This document shows positions 54,865 through 64,000 of a stretch of 64,000 nt of DNA, piece after piece. The position numbers and the translations under genes are program-made. This stretch comes from Sporosarcina sp. P34 (GTDB taxonomy: Bacteria; Bacillota; Bacilli; Bacillales_A; Planococcaceae), in NCBI RefSeq assembly GCF_002743375.1, contig NZ_PDZC01000001.1:1-64000 (forward strand). The letters run 5' to 3'. How positions within the stretch are numbered: position 1 is the stretch's first letter; every line of letters starts with the position of its first letter. The notes under the pieces were generated by a model that did not search any database, had not been told where the DNA came from, and saw only the letters and a program-made list of their open reading frames with translations.

Positions 54865-56055
54865 TCATGGAGTCCTCGCAGATTCTATGAGTGACTTGTT
54901 GTTTCTCGCCCAATATAAAGCGAGAATAAAGCAAAGTAAGAGAATGATTGTACCGACTATATAGGGAGATTCCATATTCCAGTCGAATATGTATCCAGCC
55001 GTGGCTGGACCAATCATGTTTCCTAGACTCATATAAGCATTCATCATACCGGCTGCGTAACCTTGTTCTTTACCGGCGAGTTTCGAAACTAAGGTGTTGA
55101 CTGCTGGTCGCAACAATGAAGTGGCGGTTGAAAAGATCGTTGACACTAAGAGAATAGTGAAGAATGTATTCACAAATATAATGCCTAACATTGCGAAAGC
55201 AGCTAAGACTAAATTGACTAAAATAATACGCATTTCGCCAAAACGTTTGAACAAACGATCGATGACAAATGTTTGGATGATGACACCTACAAATCCGCCA
55301 ACTGTAATAATGACAGCGATTTGAGCAGGTGTATAGTTATACTTATGATCGACATATAACGAAATGGTGGATTGGAAATTAGCCAATCCGAATGAAAATA
55401 CAAACATGACAATTAGCATAATGAAATAAGAAGTTTGTGTAGATCTTCGCATTTGTTGGAAGATGTTTTCATTCATTGTGATTCCTTGCAGTATAGGCTT
55501 AGGGTTCGGTAGAAGCAATAAGGACACGATCGCTGCTAAAATAGACGCGGATGCAGCGAAATAAAAAGGGGAATATAAGCTGATTTTAGATAAAAATCCG
55601 CCAATTCCAGGACCAATCATAAAACCTAAAGACATCGAAGCGCCAAGTAATCCCATTCCGCGACCGCGGGTTTCAGGAGATGTAATATCCGCCACAAATG
55701 CCATAGTAGGCGGAATAATAAAAGCGGCACCTAAGCCGGAAAAGAATCGTGCGAGATAGAGCATCCATAGCTCCGTTGATATACTGAAAGCTAATTGAGA
55801 AAGTCCGTAGATAATTAAGCCGAAAATAATAATGCTTTTTCTGCCATATTTGTCTGAAAGATTTCCTGCAATCGGAGAGAAGATAAATTGTGCAAATGAG
55901 AACATGGCAATCAATAGGCCGAGTGCGCGTCCTGCGACTCCGAAAGTACCTAAGAATTCAGGCATAATGGGGATGATCAAGCCGACACCAGCCATTGCGA
56001 TGAACATGTTGAACATTAAAATATAAAGTGCGATTTTTGTAGGTATTTTGTTCAT
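54865..56055 (-). CDS. MFS multidrug efflux transporter (NorA/Bmr-like)
   Basis: A 396-residue protein with about 12 helices. The conserved loop NLSDKYGRKSIIIFG (about 62-76) and the antiporter motif LGASMSLGFMIGPGIGG (about 137-153) identify the 12-helix drug efflux group of Bmr, NorA and TetA(L). Specific drug unknown. A weak GAAAGCGAG precedes ATG 56055. Confidence 0.88.
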   Translation of the reverse strand: MNKIPTKIALYILMFNMFIAMAGVGLIIPIMPEFLGTFGVAGRALGLLIAMFSFAQFIFSPIAGNLSDKYGRKSIIIFGLIIYGLSQLAFSISTELWMLYLARFFSGLGAAFIIPPTMAFVADITSPETRGRGMGLLGASMSLGFMIGPGIGGFLSKISLYSPFYFAASASILAAIVSLLLLPNPKPILQGITMNENIFQQMRRSTQTSYFIMLIVMFVFSFGLANFQSTISLYVDHKYNYTPAQIAVIITVGGFVGVIIQTFVIDRLFKRFGEMRIILVNLVLAAFAMLGIIFVNTFFTILLVSTIFSTATSLLRPAVNTLVSKLAGKEQGYAAGMMNAYMSLGNMIGPATAGYIFDWNMESPYIVGTIILLLCFILALYWARNNKSLIESARTP

Positions 56056-56156
56056 TCGGCAGCTCGCTTTCTAAAAACTTTTTACTAATCGTATCATAAA
56101 TAAATTGGCAATGTCTGTCTCGTGCTTGCTATAGGGTTTTATGACGAGAAGGCAGA

Positions 56157-56186
56157 AAAAAACGACTCCTTTTAGAAAAGAGTCGA
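56157..56186 (-). terminator. Terminator after ykuV
   Basis: On the minus strand CGACTC, loop, GAGTCG with T run. Confidence 0.8.
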
Positions 56187-56194
56187 TGGTACAA

Positions 56195-56650
56195 TTAATC
56201 TTCTTTCTTCATTTCATCTAGCACACGATTTACGCGTTTTTCTAGCATTTTCATACCACTTCCGCCAGCTTGGAAATGGCGTAATTGACCATCTTTGTCA
56301 AAGACGTAGTAGGAAGGGACATATTGGTTTTCAAATGCATCGTTTAACTTCAATTCGCTATCAACGAAAATAGGTTGTGTAATATCATGCTCAGCTGCTA
56401 CTTCCTTGATTTGTTCCAAATCGACATCGTCTTCTGAACGAGGCATATGGACGGCTACCACATTTAGTTCCTCTTTGTATTGATCTCTGAAATTGTTTAC
56501 ATCCGGCATCGCTTCTTTGCACATGTGACAACTTACAGACCAGAAGTGGATCAGTGTCGGTTTTTCTCCAACAAGTTCTGATTTAGAAGTTTCACCATTC
56601 AACCAAGTAGTAGCACCTTGAAGTTCAGGCATTTGCTCACGTAATTTCAT
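56195..56650 (-). CDS. ykuV: Thiol-disulfide oxidoreductase YkuV
   Basis: About 151 residues with a TlpA/ResA-like thioredoxin fold. The redox site is LIHFWSVSCHMCKEAMPDV (CHMC). AVHMPRSEDDVDLEQIKEVAAEHDITQPIFVDSEL and NQYVPSYYVFDKDGQLRHFQAGGSGMKMLEKRVNRVL are almost those of B. subtilis YkuV. No signal peptide, so it is cytoplasmic. GGAGG lies 8 bases before ATG 56650; a TTG just upstream is in frame but too close. It follows ykuU, with a hairpin between them. Confidence 0.93.
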   Translation of the reverse strand: MKLREQMPELQGATTWLNGETSKSELVGEKPTLIHFWSVSCHMCKEAMPDVNNFRDQYKEELNVVAVHMPRSEDDVDLEQIKEVAAEHDITQPIFVDSELKLNDAFENQYVPSYYVFDKDGQLRHFQAGGSGMKMLEKRVNRVLDEMKKED

Positions 56651-56692
56651 CAAGAATTCCTCCTAGCTAAGTGGGTGTATATAGTATGTGAT

Positions 56693-56729
56693 AAAAAAAT
56701 CCCCACGATTAGTGTAACGCGTGGGGATG
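56693..56729 (-). terminator. Hairpin between ykuU and ykuV
   Basis: On the minus strand ATCCCCACGCG, loop, CGTGGGGAT and seven T. Probably partial, attenuating ykuV. Confidence 0.85.
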
Positions 56730-56741
56730 GTTGTCCAAAAA

Positions 56742-57284
56742 TTAAAGAGTTTTTTGACCTGGACGCCAGTTTGCTGGGCAAAGACCGCCAGTTTGTAGTG
56801 CCTGTAGTACACGAAGAGTCTCGTCCACGTCACGACCGATGTTGTTATGGAATACTGTCTGATACTGAAGTTCGCCTTCAGGGTTGATGATATAAAGGCC
56901 GCGTAATGCAATACCTTCTTCTTCGATCAATACACCGTAGTCGCGTGAAACAGAGTGGTTAGTATCTGCTGCTAGTGGATATTTTAGTTGTTCAAGACCA
57001 TTGTCTTTACGATCAGTGTTGATCCAAGCAAGGTGAGTGTGGATAGTATCAGTAGAAACCCCGATTACTTCTGCATCCAAGTCTTCGAACTCATCGTAAC
57101 GATCCGACATTGCAGTGATTTCTGTTGGACATACAAAAGTGAAGTCCATTGGATAGAAGAAAAGAACTGTCCATTTGTCGTTCTTCATGTTTTCTTGTAA
57201 ACTAACTTTACCGAAAGATTTGTCAGCTAGTACTGCTTCCATTGTGAAATCTGGAGCTTGTTTACCTACCATACGCTCAGCCAT
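56742..57284 (-). CDS. ykuU: 2-Cys peroxiredoxin YkuU (AhpC/Prx type)
   Basis: Reduces hydroperoxides. About 180 residues; peroxidatic Cys in FYPMDFTFVCPTEITAM (about 52) and resolving Cys in TGGLCPANWRPGQ (about 170). ATG 57284 (MAERMVGKQAPDF) has GGAGG about 10 bases upstream; the frame extends farther without a site. Cotranscribed with ykuV, which may reduce it. Confidence 0.94.
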   Translation of the reverse strand: MAERMVGKQAPDFTMEAVLADKSFGKVSLQENMKNDKWTVLFFYPMDFTFVCPTEITAMSDRYDEFEDLDAEVIGVSTDTIHTHLAWINTDRKDNGLEQLKYPLAADTNHSVSRDYGVLIEEEGIALRGLYIINPEGELQYQTVFHNNIGRDVDETLRVLQALQTGGLCPANWRPGQKTL

Positions 57285-57449
57285 TATATATAACCTCCAA
57301 TTAGTCTTTTGTACAACAACATGACTGTCTTGCACAATTATAATTAGAATAACAAAAATTCATATAAAATTCAATTAGAATGACTCGAAGATAATAATAG
57401 TTATTATAAAGAGCGATACACTTCATATATTTAGGATTTGAGCATCTGA

Positions 57450-57752
57450 TTACTCAAAGTCTTGTTTACAGTCAGAAGGTTTTACTGGGCGTGTTTGACA
57501 TGTTTTACAATTAGGATCACAAATCATTTCTCGCCATTCATTGCAACCTTTACAGTAACGTGCGTCAAATTCATCGCTATAATGTAATGGCTCCATGCAC
57601 TCTACGCAATGAGAGGCCATCTCTTTCCATGTTCGGATTTTTTTATTGTTTACTAGAAAAATTCCTTCTAGATGATTTTCTCTTGTTGCGGGTTCGTTTT
57701 TTCGATTCCGCTTGGCATCAGAGTCCAGATAAAAAAATAAATGGTCTTCCAA
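57450..57752 (-). CDS. Zinc-ribbon-like hypothetical protein
   Basis: A 100-residue protein with eight cysteines in the second half: SHCVECMEP, YCKGCNEW, ICDPNCKTCQ and SDC. They could form two zinc-binding ribbons. The N-terminal 40 residues are charged and lack cysteines. No family I can name. The start is TTG 57752 with GAGGAGGG upstream. Confidence 0.7.
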   Translation of the reverse strand: MEDHLFFYLDSDAKRNRKNEPATRENHLEGIFLVNNKKIRTWKEMASHCVECMEPLHYSDEFDARYCKGCNEWREMICDPNCKTCQTRPVKPSDCKQDFE

Positions 57753-57862
57753 CTGAATCCCTCCTCAATATATGGTTTTATTCTACTATGTCCTCTGCGA
57801 AAAAACAATAATCATGACTATTTTCCTGTAGGCTGTTTTCTGATTCTACTTATACTAGACAG

Positions 57863-57890
57863 TTGATTTCACCAACATTTTGTGTATAAT
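57863..57890 (+). promoter_or_regulatory. Promoter of the potABCD operon
   Basis: TTGATT (57863-57868), 16 bases, TATAAT (57885-57890); about 60 bases before the potA start. Confidence 0.65.
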
Positions 57891-57953
57891 GAGTGAGTTT
57901 ACAACTGTTCATTCATTACAAGAAATAATATGTTTATGCAAGGAGGAAACGTA

Positions 57954-59060
57954 TTGACTACTAACCCAATTATTCGTTTTGAGAATGTTACAAAACGTTA
58001 TAATGAATCTACAACTGTTCTCGATCGTGTTTCGTTTGAAATGGAACGCGGTAAGTTTTATACATTACTTGGACCTTCAGGCTGTGGAAAAACGACTATT
58101 TTACGTTTGATTGCCGGATTTACGGAAGCGACAGATGGGGGAATCTTCTTTAATGGAAAGAAGATCAACTCCGTACCCGCAAATGAGCGCCAAGTGAACA
58201 CGGTATTTCAAGATTACGCATTGTTTCCTCATTTGAATGTGTATGAAAATGTTGCATTCGGTTTACGCATAAAAAAAGTGAATAAGAATGAAGTGGATCG
58301 CCGAGTTAAAGAAGCCTTGAAGTTCGTAAATCTAGATGGGTATGAAACCCGTGAAATTACTGAAATGTCGGGTGGGCAGCGTCAACGCGTGGCTATTGCT
58401 AGAGCGATCATCAATGATCCTGAAGTGATTTTACTGGACGAGCCATTGTCGGCGCTAGATTTGAAATTACGTTCTGAAATGCAATATGAATTGCGGGAGC
58501 TCCAGCAGCGTCTAGGAAAAACGTTTGTTTTTGTTACGCATGACCAGGAAGAAGCACTTGCGATGTCCGATGAAATATTCGTCATGAATAATGGAGAAAT
58601 TCAACAGTCGGGGACACCAATAGATATTTACGATGAGCCTATCAATCGTTTTGTGGCAGACTTTATTGGTGAATCGAATATAGTAACGGGAAGAATCATT
58701 GAAGATTATCTGGTAGAATTTACCGGTAAACAATTTCCGTGTGTAGATGGGGGTTTCTATCCCAATGAAAAAGTTGATATCGTCATTCGTCCTGAGGATT
58801 TGGAAATGACGACCGTTGAAAAGGGGAAATTAAGTGTCACTGTAGATACGCAATTATTCCGGGGTGTACACTATGAACTGTCAACGTACGATTCTGATGG
58901 GAATGAGTGGCTAGTCCATTCAACGAAACCAGCGGATGTAGGCACGTTAATCGGTTTAGATTTTGAACCAGCAGACATTCATGTTATGCGTTTGAATGAA
59001 TCTGAAGCGGACTTTGATGCACGTTTGGAATCGTTTGGAGTGGCGGAAGATGAGGAGTAA
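57954..59060 (+). CDS. potA: Spermidine/putrescine ABC transporter ATPase
   Basis: ATP-binding subunit of polyamine uptake, about 368 residues. Walker [12 protein letters not shown]-loop in [10 protein letters not shown], signature [15 protein letters not shown], Walker [13 protein letters not shown], and a C-terminal TOBE-like regulatory domain (about 270-340). TTG 57954 is preferred because AGGAGG (57941-57946) lies 7 bases upstream; the ATG at 57930 would put that site inside the gene. It overlaps potB by 11 bases. Confidence 0.93.
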   Translation: MTTNPIIRFENVTKRYNESTTVLDRVSFEMERGKFYTLLGPSGCGKTTILRLIAGFTEATDGGIFFNGKKINSVPANERQVNTVFQDYALFPHLNVYENVAFGLRIKKVNKNEVDRRVKEALKFVNLDGYETREITEMSGGQRQRVAIARAIINDPEVILLDEPLSALDLKLRSEMQYELRELQQRLGKTFVFVTHDQEEALAMSDEIFVMNNGEIQQSGTPIDIYDEPINRFVADFIGESNIVTGRIIEDYLVEFTGKQFPCVDGGFYPNEKVDIVIRPEDLEMTTVEKGKLSVTVDTQLFRGVHYELSTYDSDGNEWLVHSTKPADVGTLIGLDFEPADIHVMRLNESEADFDARLESFGVAEDEE

Positions 59061-59862
59061 AAATCCGTTACGTTTTATATATGCCACGCCGTATGCAGTC
59101 TGGTTAGTATTATTTGTGCTAGCACCGATTGCCGTCATTGTGTATTACTCATTTTTTGATTTATCAGGCCATTTAACGTTGGCTAACTATCGAAACTTCT
59201 TTTCATCGATCTATTTCAAATTAACGATAAGTTCGTTTTGGTATGCATTTCTTATAACTTTTTTTGCTTTATTGATATCCTATCCGACAGCCTACTTTTT
59301 AACGAAGACAAGGCATAAGCAGTTGTGGTTGTTACTCATTATCATACCTTCATGGATTAATCTGTTGTTAAAGACTTATGCATTTATCGGATTAATGGGC
59401 GTTTATGGGCCGATTAATGCCTTTTTGGAGGCTGTCGGGATAGGCAGTCAGCAAATTTTATTCACTGATTTCAGTTTCGTGTTTGTTTCCGTGTATATAT
59501 TTATTCCATTTATGATATTGCCAATTTTTAATGCTTTGGATAAAATCAATCCTACTTTATTGGATGCATCGAAAGATTTAGGAGCGAATGCATGGGTGAC
59601 ATTTAAACGGGTGATTTGGCCAATGACTACGGATGGTGTGAAATCAGGTATACAAGTTGTGTTCATACCGGCACTCTCCCTATTTATGATTACCCGTTTA
59701 ATTGCCGGCAATAAAGTAATTACACTTGGTACCGCAATCGAGCAACAATTCCTCGTTACACAAAACTGGGGAATGGGCTCTACGATTGCTGTCTTTCTCA
59801 TCATCTTCATGTTCTTAATTATGATACTGACTTCGGGTAAAAAGGGGGGCATCATTAAATGA
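59050..59862 (+). CDS. potB: Spermidine/putrescine permease PotB
   Basis: Membrane subunit of about 270 residues and six helices. EAA loop [29 protein letters not shown] (about 170-198) contacts the ATPase. ATG 59050 (MRSKNPLRF) lies inside the potA end; the longer frame to 58996 is an overlap artefact. Start of potC overlaps by 4 bases. Confidence 0.93.
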   Translation: MRSKNPLRFIYATPYAVWLVLFVLAPIAVIVYYSFFDLSGHLTLANYRNFFSSIYFKLTISSFWYAFLITFFALLISYPTAYFLTKTRHKQLWLLLIIIPSWINLLLKTYAFIGLMGVYGPINAFLEAVGIGSQQILFTDFSFVFVSVYIFIPFMILPIFNALDKINPTLLDASKDLGANAWVTFKRVIWPMTTDGVKSGIQVVFIPALSLFMITRLIAGNKVITLGTAIEQQFLVTQNWGMGSTIAVFLIIFMFLIMILTSGKKGGIIK

Positions 59863-60656
59863 AGAAACTGGGAATTTTGCCGAGAGTTTATTTGGCAGCA
59901 GTCTTTGTAATTTTATATGCACCTATTTTTTATCTCATATACTACTCCTTTAATTCGGGAGATGGAATGTCGCATTTCGAATCATTCACTTTGGATCACT
60001 ACCAAGCGGTATTTCAAGATACGCGACTTCTAATTATTGTCTTAAATACTGTCATTATCGCATTATTATCGGCCCTACTGTCGACAACAATCGGTGTGAT
60101 TGGTGCGCTCATGATTTACTTCATGAAAAATAAATCTGCGCGTCAAGCGGTATTGTCGCTGAATAATATATTGATTGTCAGTCCAGATGTAATTATCGGT
60201 GCATCTTTCCTAATATTATTCACGCTGATCGGTGTGAAATTGGGCTTTGCTTCGGTGCTAATTTCTCATATCGCTTTTAGTATACCGATCGTCGTCATTA
60301 TGGTACTGCCCAAATTGCTAGAGATGAGTACGACGTTAATCGATGCAGCACGGGATTTAGGCGCTTCACGTAAAGACATACTTACACGTGTTATATTGCC
60401 CTATATTAAGCCAGGGATTTTCGCAGGGTTCTTTCTTGCGTTAACCTATTCATTAGATGATTTTGCTGTTACATTTTTCGTGACAGGAAATGGATTTTCT
60501 ACACTGTCCGTAGAAATTTATTCTATGGCACGCACGGGAATCACGTTGACTATCAATGCGCTATCCGGATTGATCTTCTTAATAACAATCATTCTGGTGC
60601 TTGGTTATTATATAATTGGCAATAAAGCAAAATCACCTCAGGGGGTGAAAAAATGA
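59859..60656 (+). CDS. potC: Spermidine/putrescine permease PotC
   Basis: Second membrane subunit, 265 residues, six helices, with EAA loop DAARDLGASRKDILTRVILPYIKPGI (about 166-191) and SLDDFAVTFFVTGNG. Four-base overlaps on both sides show translational coupling. Confidence 0.95.
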   Translation: MKKLGILPRVYLAAVFVILYAPIFYLIYYSFNSGDGMSHFESFTLDHYQAVFQDTRLLIIVLNTVIIALLSALLSTTIGVIGALMIYFMKNKSARQAVLSLNNILIVSPDVIIGASFLILFTLIGVKLGFASVLISHIAFSIPIVVIMVLPKLLEMSTTLIDAARDLGASRKDILTRVILPYIKPGIFAGFFLALTYSLDDFAVTFFVTGNGFSTLSVEIYSMARTGITLTINALSGLIFLITIILVLGYYIIGNKAKSPQGVKK

Positions 60657-61726
60657 AAGGATTAATGAGTAGTGCGTTTGTGATCCTACTCGTTTCGGGA
60701 CTCTTGATGTTCGCTAATTATCAGCTTGAGCATAAGGCGGGGCGTGCAGGTAAAGACACGATTACAGTATACAACTGGGGAGAATATATCGACCCAGATC
60801 TTCTGAAGCAATTTGAAGAAAAAGAAGGCATCAAAGTGATTTATGAGACGTTTGATTCGAATGAAGGAATGATGGGGAAAATTGAACAAGGGGGAACTGC
60901 TTACGATGTAACCGTTCCGTCCGAATATGCGGTGCAGATGATGGAAGAGAAGAATCTTTTACTGCCACTCGATTTCTCAAAAATCCCGAACGTTCAACAT
61001 ATCGATCCATATTTCATGAATTTGCCGTTTGATCCAAACAATCACTATTCGATTCCATATTTCTGGGGAACTGTGGGTATCGCATATAATGCATCCTTAT
61101 TGGAAGGTCAGACGTTTGAGAGTTGGGAGAGTTTATGGGATGCATCATTGCGGCAGAAGCTCATTTTGGTCGATAGTGCGCGAGAAGTGATGGGAGTATC
61201 ATTAAATTCACTTGGCTACTCATTGAATTCCACTAGTTTGCAGGAACTAAAAGAGGCAACAGACAAGCTAGAAACGATGGGTCCGAACGTTAAAGCGGTT
61301 ATAGGCGATGAAGTCACGCAACTGATGATCAATAACGAAGCGTCCGTGGCGTTGACTTGGTCTGGTCAGGCGGCAGATATGATTTCCGAGAACGACGACA
61401 TTAATTATATCGTGCCGAACGAAGGTTCAAACTTATGGTTTGATAATATTGTCATCCCAAAAACCTCGACCAATGTTGAAGGTGCGTATAAATTTATTAA
61501 TTTCATGCTTGATCCTGAAGTGGCAGCGCAAAACGCAGAATACGTGGGCTATTCCACGCCAAATACCGCAGCTTTGTCCTTTATGGATGACGAGATTACA
61601 GGTGATGAAAGATTTTATCCTGATGAAGAGGCAAGGAAAAACCTTGAAGTGTATGAAAATTTAGGTTTAGAAACACTTGGAGTGTATAATGAGTTATTCC
61701 TGAAATTTAAAATGGGATTGCGGTAA
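60653..61726 (+). CDS. potD: Spermidine/putrescine-binding protein PotD
   Basis: Extracellular polyamine-binding protein, 357 residues. N-terminal hydrophobic segment (FVILLVSGLLMFANY, about 8-22), then TITVYNWGEYIDPDLLKQFEEKEGIKVIYETFDSNEGM, GTAYDVTVPSEY, and IPYFWGTVGIAYN of the bacterial polyamine-binding group. No cysteine follows the hydrophobic segment, so no lipobox. The protein would remain anchored by that segment or be cleaved. The last gene of potABCD. Confidence 0.93.
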   Translation: MKGLMSSAFVILLVSGLLMFANYQLEHKAGRAGKDTITVYNWGEYIDPDLLKQFEEKEGIKVIYETFDSNEGMMGKIEQGGTAYDVTVPSEYAVQMMEEKNLLLPLDFSKIPNVQHIDPYFMNLPFDPNNHYSIPYFWGTVGIAYNASLLEGQTFESWESLWDASLRQKLILVDSAREVMGVSLNSLGYSLNSTSLQELKEATDKLETMGPNVKAVIGDEVTQLMINNEASVALTWSGQAADMISENDDINYIVPNEGSNLWFDNIVIPKTSTNVEGAYKFINFMLDPEVAAQNAEYVGYSTPNTAALSFMDDEITGDERFYPDEEARKNLEVYENLGLETLGVYNELFLKFKMGLR

Positions 61727-61762
61727 GGTATGTGACTATTCTCAATGGCGAGGAGTAATGAG

Positions 61763-62422
61763 ATGAAAAAGGAATTTGTAGTAATTGGCTTAGGTCGTTT
61801 TGGTGGTAGTATCGTTAAAGAACTTATTGAACTGGAAGCCGATGTTATGGCGATCGATAAGTCACAAGAACGCGTGGAAGAATTTGCGAATATTGCTACA
61901 CAAGCTGTGGCTGTCGATACGACCGATGAAGCAGCATTGCGTTCGTTAGGCATACGAAATTTCGAACATGTTGTAATCGCAATCGGAGAAAACATTCAGG
62001 CGAGCATTTTGACTACGTTGATTTTGAAGGAAATCGGCGTACAGCGAATTACTGTGAAAGCCCAAAATGACTACCACGAAAAAGTGTTGCGGAAAATCGG
62101 AGCGGATCAAGTTGTTCACCCTGAGCGAGATATGGGAAAGCGCATTGCGAATAACTTGGTTTCAAATAATATTCTAGATTATCTAGAGTTATCCGATGAA
62201 TACTCCATCGTGGAGATTCAAGCAAATAATCACATTGCAGGCTCTTCGCTTATAGATTTGGATATCCGTGCCAAGTATGGTGTGAATATTGTAGCGATCA
62301 AGCGTGGAACGCATATACTGGTCTCTCCGCAAGCGATTGAGCAAATAGAAGTGAATGATGTGTTGATTGTGATCGGTTCTGATCTGGATATTCATCGATT
62401 TGAACGGAAGGCATTGCATTAA
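61763..62422 (+). CDS. ktrC: KtrA/KtrC-type K+ channel gating subunit
   Basis: Cytosolic RCK regulator, about 219 residues: RCK_N Rossmann (GLGRFGGSIVKEL, about 9-21, and the Asp at the end of MAIDKSQERVEEF) and RCK_C (about 140-219, YGVNIVAIKRG). Nucleotides and c-di-AMP are known effectors of the family. It would pair with the ktrB product at 44209. GAGGAG precedes ATG 61763. ktrC is also near rnjA in B. subtilis. Confidence 0.9.
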   Translation: MKKEFVVIGLGRFGGSIVKELIELEADVMAIDKSQERVEEFANIATQAVAVDTTDEAALRSLGIRNFEHVVIAIGENIQASILTTLILKEIGVQRITVKAQNDYHEKVLRKIGADQVVHPERDMGKRIANNLVSNNILDYLELSDEYSIVEIQANNHIAGSSLIDLDIRAKYGVNIVAIKRGTHILVSPQAIEQIEVNDVLIVIGSDLDIHRFERKALH

Positions 62423-62486
62423 GCGTGAGTGGGGGATTGCGCCGTTGTTCCGCCCCAAAGACCCATTATTTGACGGACTAAACTAA

Positions 62487-62567
62487 ATAAAAAACTGAAG
62501 GCATACTCCTTAATTATAGGAGTTACCTTCAGTCTGGAGCAAGTGCTAATGTGCACTTGCTTTTTTG
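62487..62567 (+). terminator. Two terminators between ktrC and rnjA
   Basis: ACTGAAGG...CCTTCAGT (62491-62534), resembling the one at 6303, and GCAAGTGC...GCACTTGC with T run (62538-62567). Confidence 0.8.
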
Positions 62568-62575
62568 TATGCTTT

Positions 62576-64000
62576 TTAGAGTTCCATAATGACAGGAAGG
62601 ATCATCGGTTTACGTTTCGTTTTTTCGTATAAATATGGAACGAGTGTATCAATGATATCGCCCTTTAGGTTGTTGACGGAATCAGGTTTAGCCGCCAGTT
62701 TGCGCTGTAATGTTTTCGAAAGCATATATTGTGCTTCATTGATCATAGCGCCTGATTCACGCATATAGACGAAACCACGTGAGATCAGGTCGGGACCAGA
62801 TACTAACCGGTTCTTTTTGGTGTCGATGGTTGCTACAACGATGACTAGACCATCTTCAGAAAGAATTCGTCTGTCGCGTAGTACAACGTTACCAATATCC
62901 CCAATACCGCTTCCATCGATGTATACATCGCCTGAAGGTACACGTCCGGCAAGTCTTGCTGTCGAGTCAGTCAGTGCGAGTACATCACCATTGCCCATAA
63001 TGAAAATGTTATCAGGTTCAACATCGCAGTCTATAGCAAGTTGGGAGTGCATATTCATCATGCGGTATTCACCGTGGATTGGCATGAAGTATTTAGGTTT
63101 GATTAAACGTAACATCAGCTTTTGCTCTTCCTGTGACCCGTGACCGGATGTGTGGATGTTGTTTAATGGACCGTGAATAACTTCTGCACCTGCACGGAAC
63201 AATGAATTAATCGCTTTGTTGACACTTAGCGTATTACCTGGAATAGGTGAAGATGAGAAAATAACGGTATCACCAGGTTGGATTTGAACTTGTCTATGTG
63301 TACCGTTTGCGATACGTGAGAGTGCAGCCATCGGTTCACCTTGGCTACCCGTACATAAAATCATCACTTTGTTAGCTGGAAGTCGATTGAGTGATTGAGC
63401 GTCTACGAATAAATCTTTCGGAGCATCAATATAACCAAGTTCGCGACCAATCGTGATGGCGTTATCCATACTACGACCGAAGACAGCGATTTTCCGACCG
63501 AAAATCTGTGCTGATTCGATCACTTGTTGTAATCTATGGATATTTGAAGCGAATGTAGCGAAAATAATCCGACCGTCTACAGTACGGAAAATATCATTTA
63601 AGCTTTCTCCAACTTTACGTTCAGACATCGTGAAGTTCGGTACTTCTGCATTTGTACTGTCTGATAACAAACAAAGTACACCTTCACTACCGATTTTGGC
63701 CATCTTATGCAAGTTAGCAGGTTCACCGACAGGCGTAAAGTCGAACTTAAAGTCACCTGTATGAACGATGTTTCCGGAAGGAGTTTTCACCACTACTCCG
63801 AATGCATCAGGAATACTGTGCGTAGTTCTGAAGAATGATACGGCAGTTTTACGAAATTTGATAAAATCATCTTCTTCAATTTCATGAATTTCCGTAGTGC
63901 GCAACAAACCGTGTTCTTCCAACTTGTTGCGAAGTAAACCAATTGCTAGTTTACCGCCGTAGACGGGAACGTTCACTTTACGTAATAGATAGGGAATTCC
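62576..64000 (-). CDS. rnjA: Ribonuclease J1 (5' end beyond the window)
   Basis: Metallo-beta-lactamase/beta-CASP RNase acting as 5'-3' exonuclease and endonuclease in mRNA decay and rRNA maturation. About 474 codons are present; roughly 80 N-terminal residues, including the HxHxDH metal motif, lie past the window end. Here: [48 protein letters not shown], and the C-terminal domain. The reading frame runs unbroken to base 64000 (GIPYLLRK before NVPVYGGK), so the ATG-like codon at 63976 is internal. It is normally followed by rpoY upstream, not visible. Confidence 0.95.
   Translation of the reverse strand, partial: GIPYLLRKVNVPVYGGKLAIGLLRNKLEEHGLLRTTEIHEIEEDDFIKFRKTAVSFFRTTHSIPDAFGVVVKTPSGNIVHTGDFKFDFTPVGEPANLHKMAKIGSEGVLCLLSDSTNAEVPNFTMSERKVGESLNDIFRTVDGRIIFATFASNIHRLQQVIESAQIFGRKIAVFGRSMDNAITIGRELGYIDAPKDLFVDAQSLNRLPANKVMILCTGSQGEPMAALSRIANGTHRQVQIQPGDTVIFSSSPIPGNTLSVNKAINSLFRAGAEVIHGPLNNIHTSGHGSQEEQKLMLRLIKPKYFMPIHGEYRMMNMHSQLAIDCDVEPDNIFIMGNGDVLALTDSTARLAGRVPSGDVYIDGSGIGDIGNVVLRDRRILSEDGLVIVVATIDTKKNRLVSGPDLISRGFVYMRESGAMINEAQYMLSKTLQRKLAAKPDSVNNLKGDIIDTLVPYLYEKTKRKPMILPVIMEL

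Overview
This is a stretch of Gram-positive chromosome of the class Bacilli. Gene content and order match Bacillales: fabH-fabF, trpS, spx-mecA-coiA-pepF-spxH-yjbI, the nadK/yjbO pair, spoVAC-AD-AE, cotZ/cotO, yjcF-G-H, cbpB and ccpC, ykuU/ykuV and rnjA. Moderate-to-low GC, a spore-former gene set, an adjacent murE-prfC pair as in Staphylococcus aureus, and Lysinibacillus/Sporosarcina-like intergenic palindromes point to Planococcaceae. Sporosarcina is my best guess; this is an inference from gene content and protein similarity recalled from memory.

Layout. 1-0.5 kb: two diverged copies of a palindromic repeat. 0.5-3.3 kb: an RraA-like protein and a ClpB-type disaggregase lacking its N-domain, behind a SigA promoter with a CtsR box. 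3.4-5.9 kb: yjzD, then fabH-fabF with a FapR box on the fabH promoter. 6.0-8.3 kb: another copy of the palindrome, a CCCCAA tract, a small membrane ORF, and trpS with a T-box leader. 8.3-20 kb: stress and competence block (spx, mecA, coiA, pepF, spxH, yjbI), a lytic transglycosylase, yjbL, NAD kinase, an RluD-type synthase and mgtE. 19.4-24 kb: spore genes cotO, cotZ, a YhcN/YlaJ-type lipoprotein, spoVAC-AD-AE, a YjcZ-like peptide and spoVIF. 24-26 kb: yjcF-G-H and a PgpA-family phosphatase. 26.6-30.3 kb: a TRAP-TAXI uptake operon with a cre-like site. 31 kb: a lone tRNA-Val. 31-43 kb: a second pseudouridine synthase, a CadA/ZntA-type P-ATPase, aldehyde dehydrogenase, murE-prfC and an RND exporter.

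43-64 kb: a TerC/YkoY-type Mn exporter behind a yybP-ykoY riboswitch, a KtrB-type K+ channel, a B12-binding radical SAM protein, a histidine kinase, lipoprotein, YkvS-like and Spo0E-like small proteins, a 3-hydroxyisobutyrate-dehydrogenase-family enzyme, cbpB, an MFS exporter overlapping ccpC, a second MFS exporter, ykuV/ykuU thiol redox proteins, potABCD, a KtrA/KtrC gating subunit, and the 3' part of rnjA, cut by the window end.

Several genes form functional sets. ClpB, Spx, MecA and SpxH are parts of the protein quality-control and disulfide-stress network. KtrB and KtrC, 16 kb apart, probably form a K+ uptake system that c-di-AMP could control, as CbpB also binds c-di-AMP. The spore genes serve germinant and DPA transport and the coat. 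I see no phage, transposase, CRISPR array or defence island, so this is largely core chromosome. The most interesting signals are regulatory sites and repeats rather than a new multigene system.
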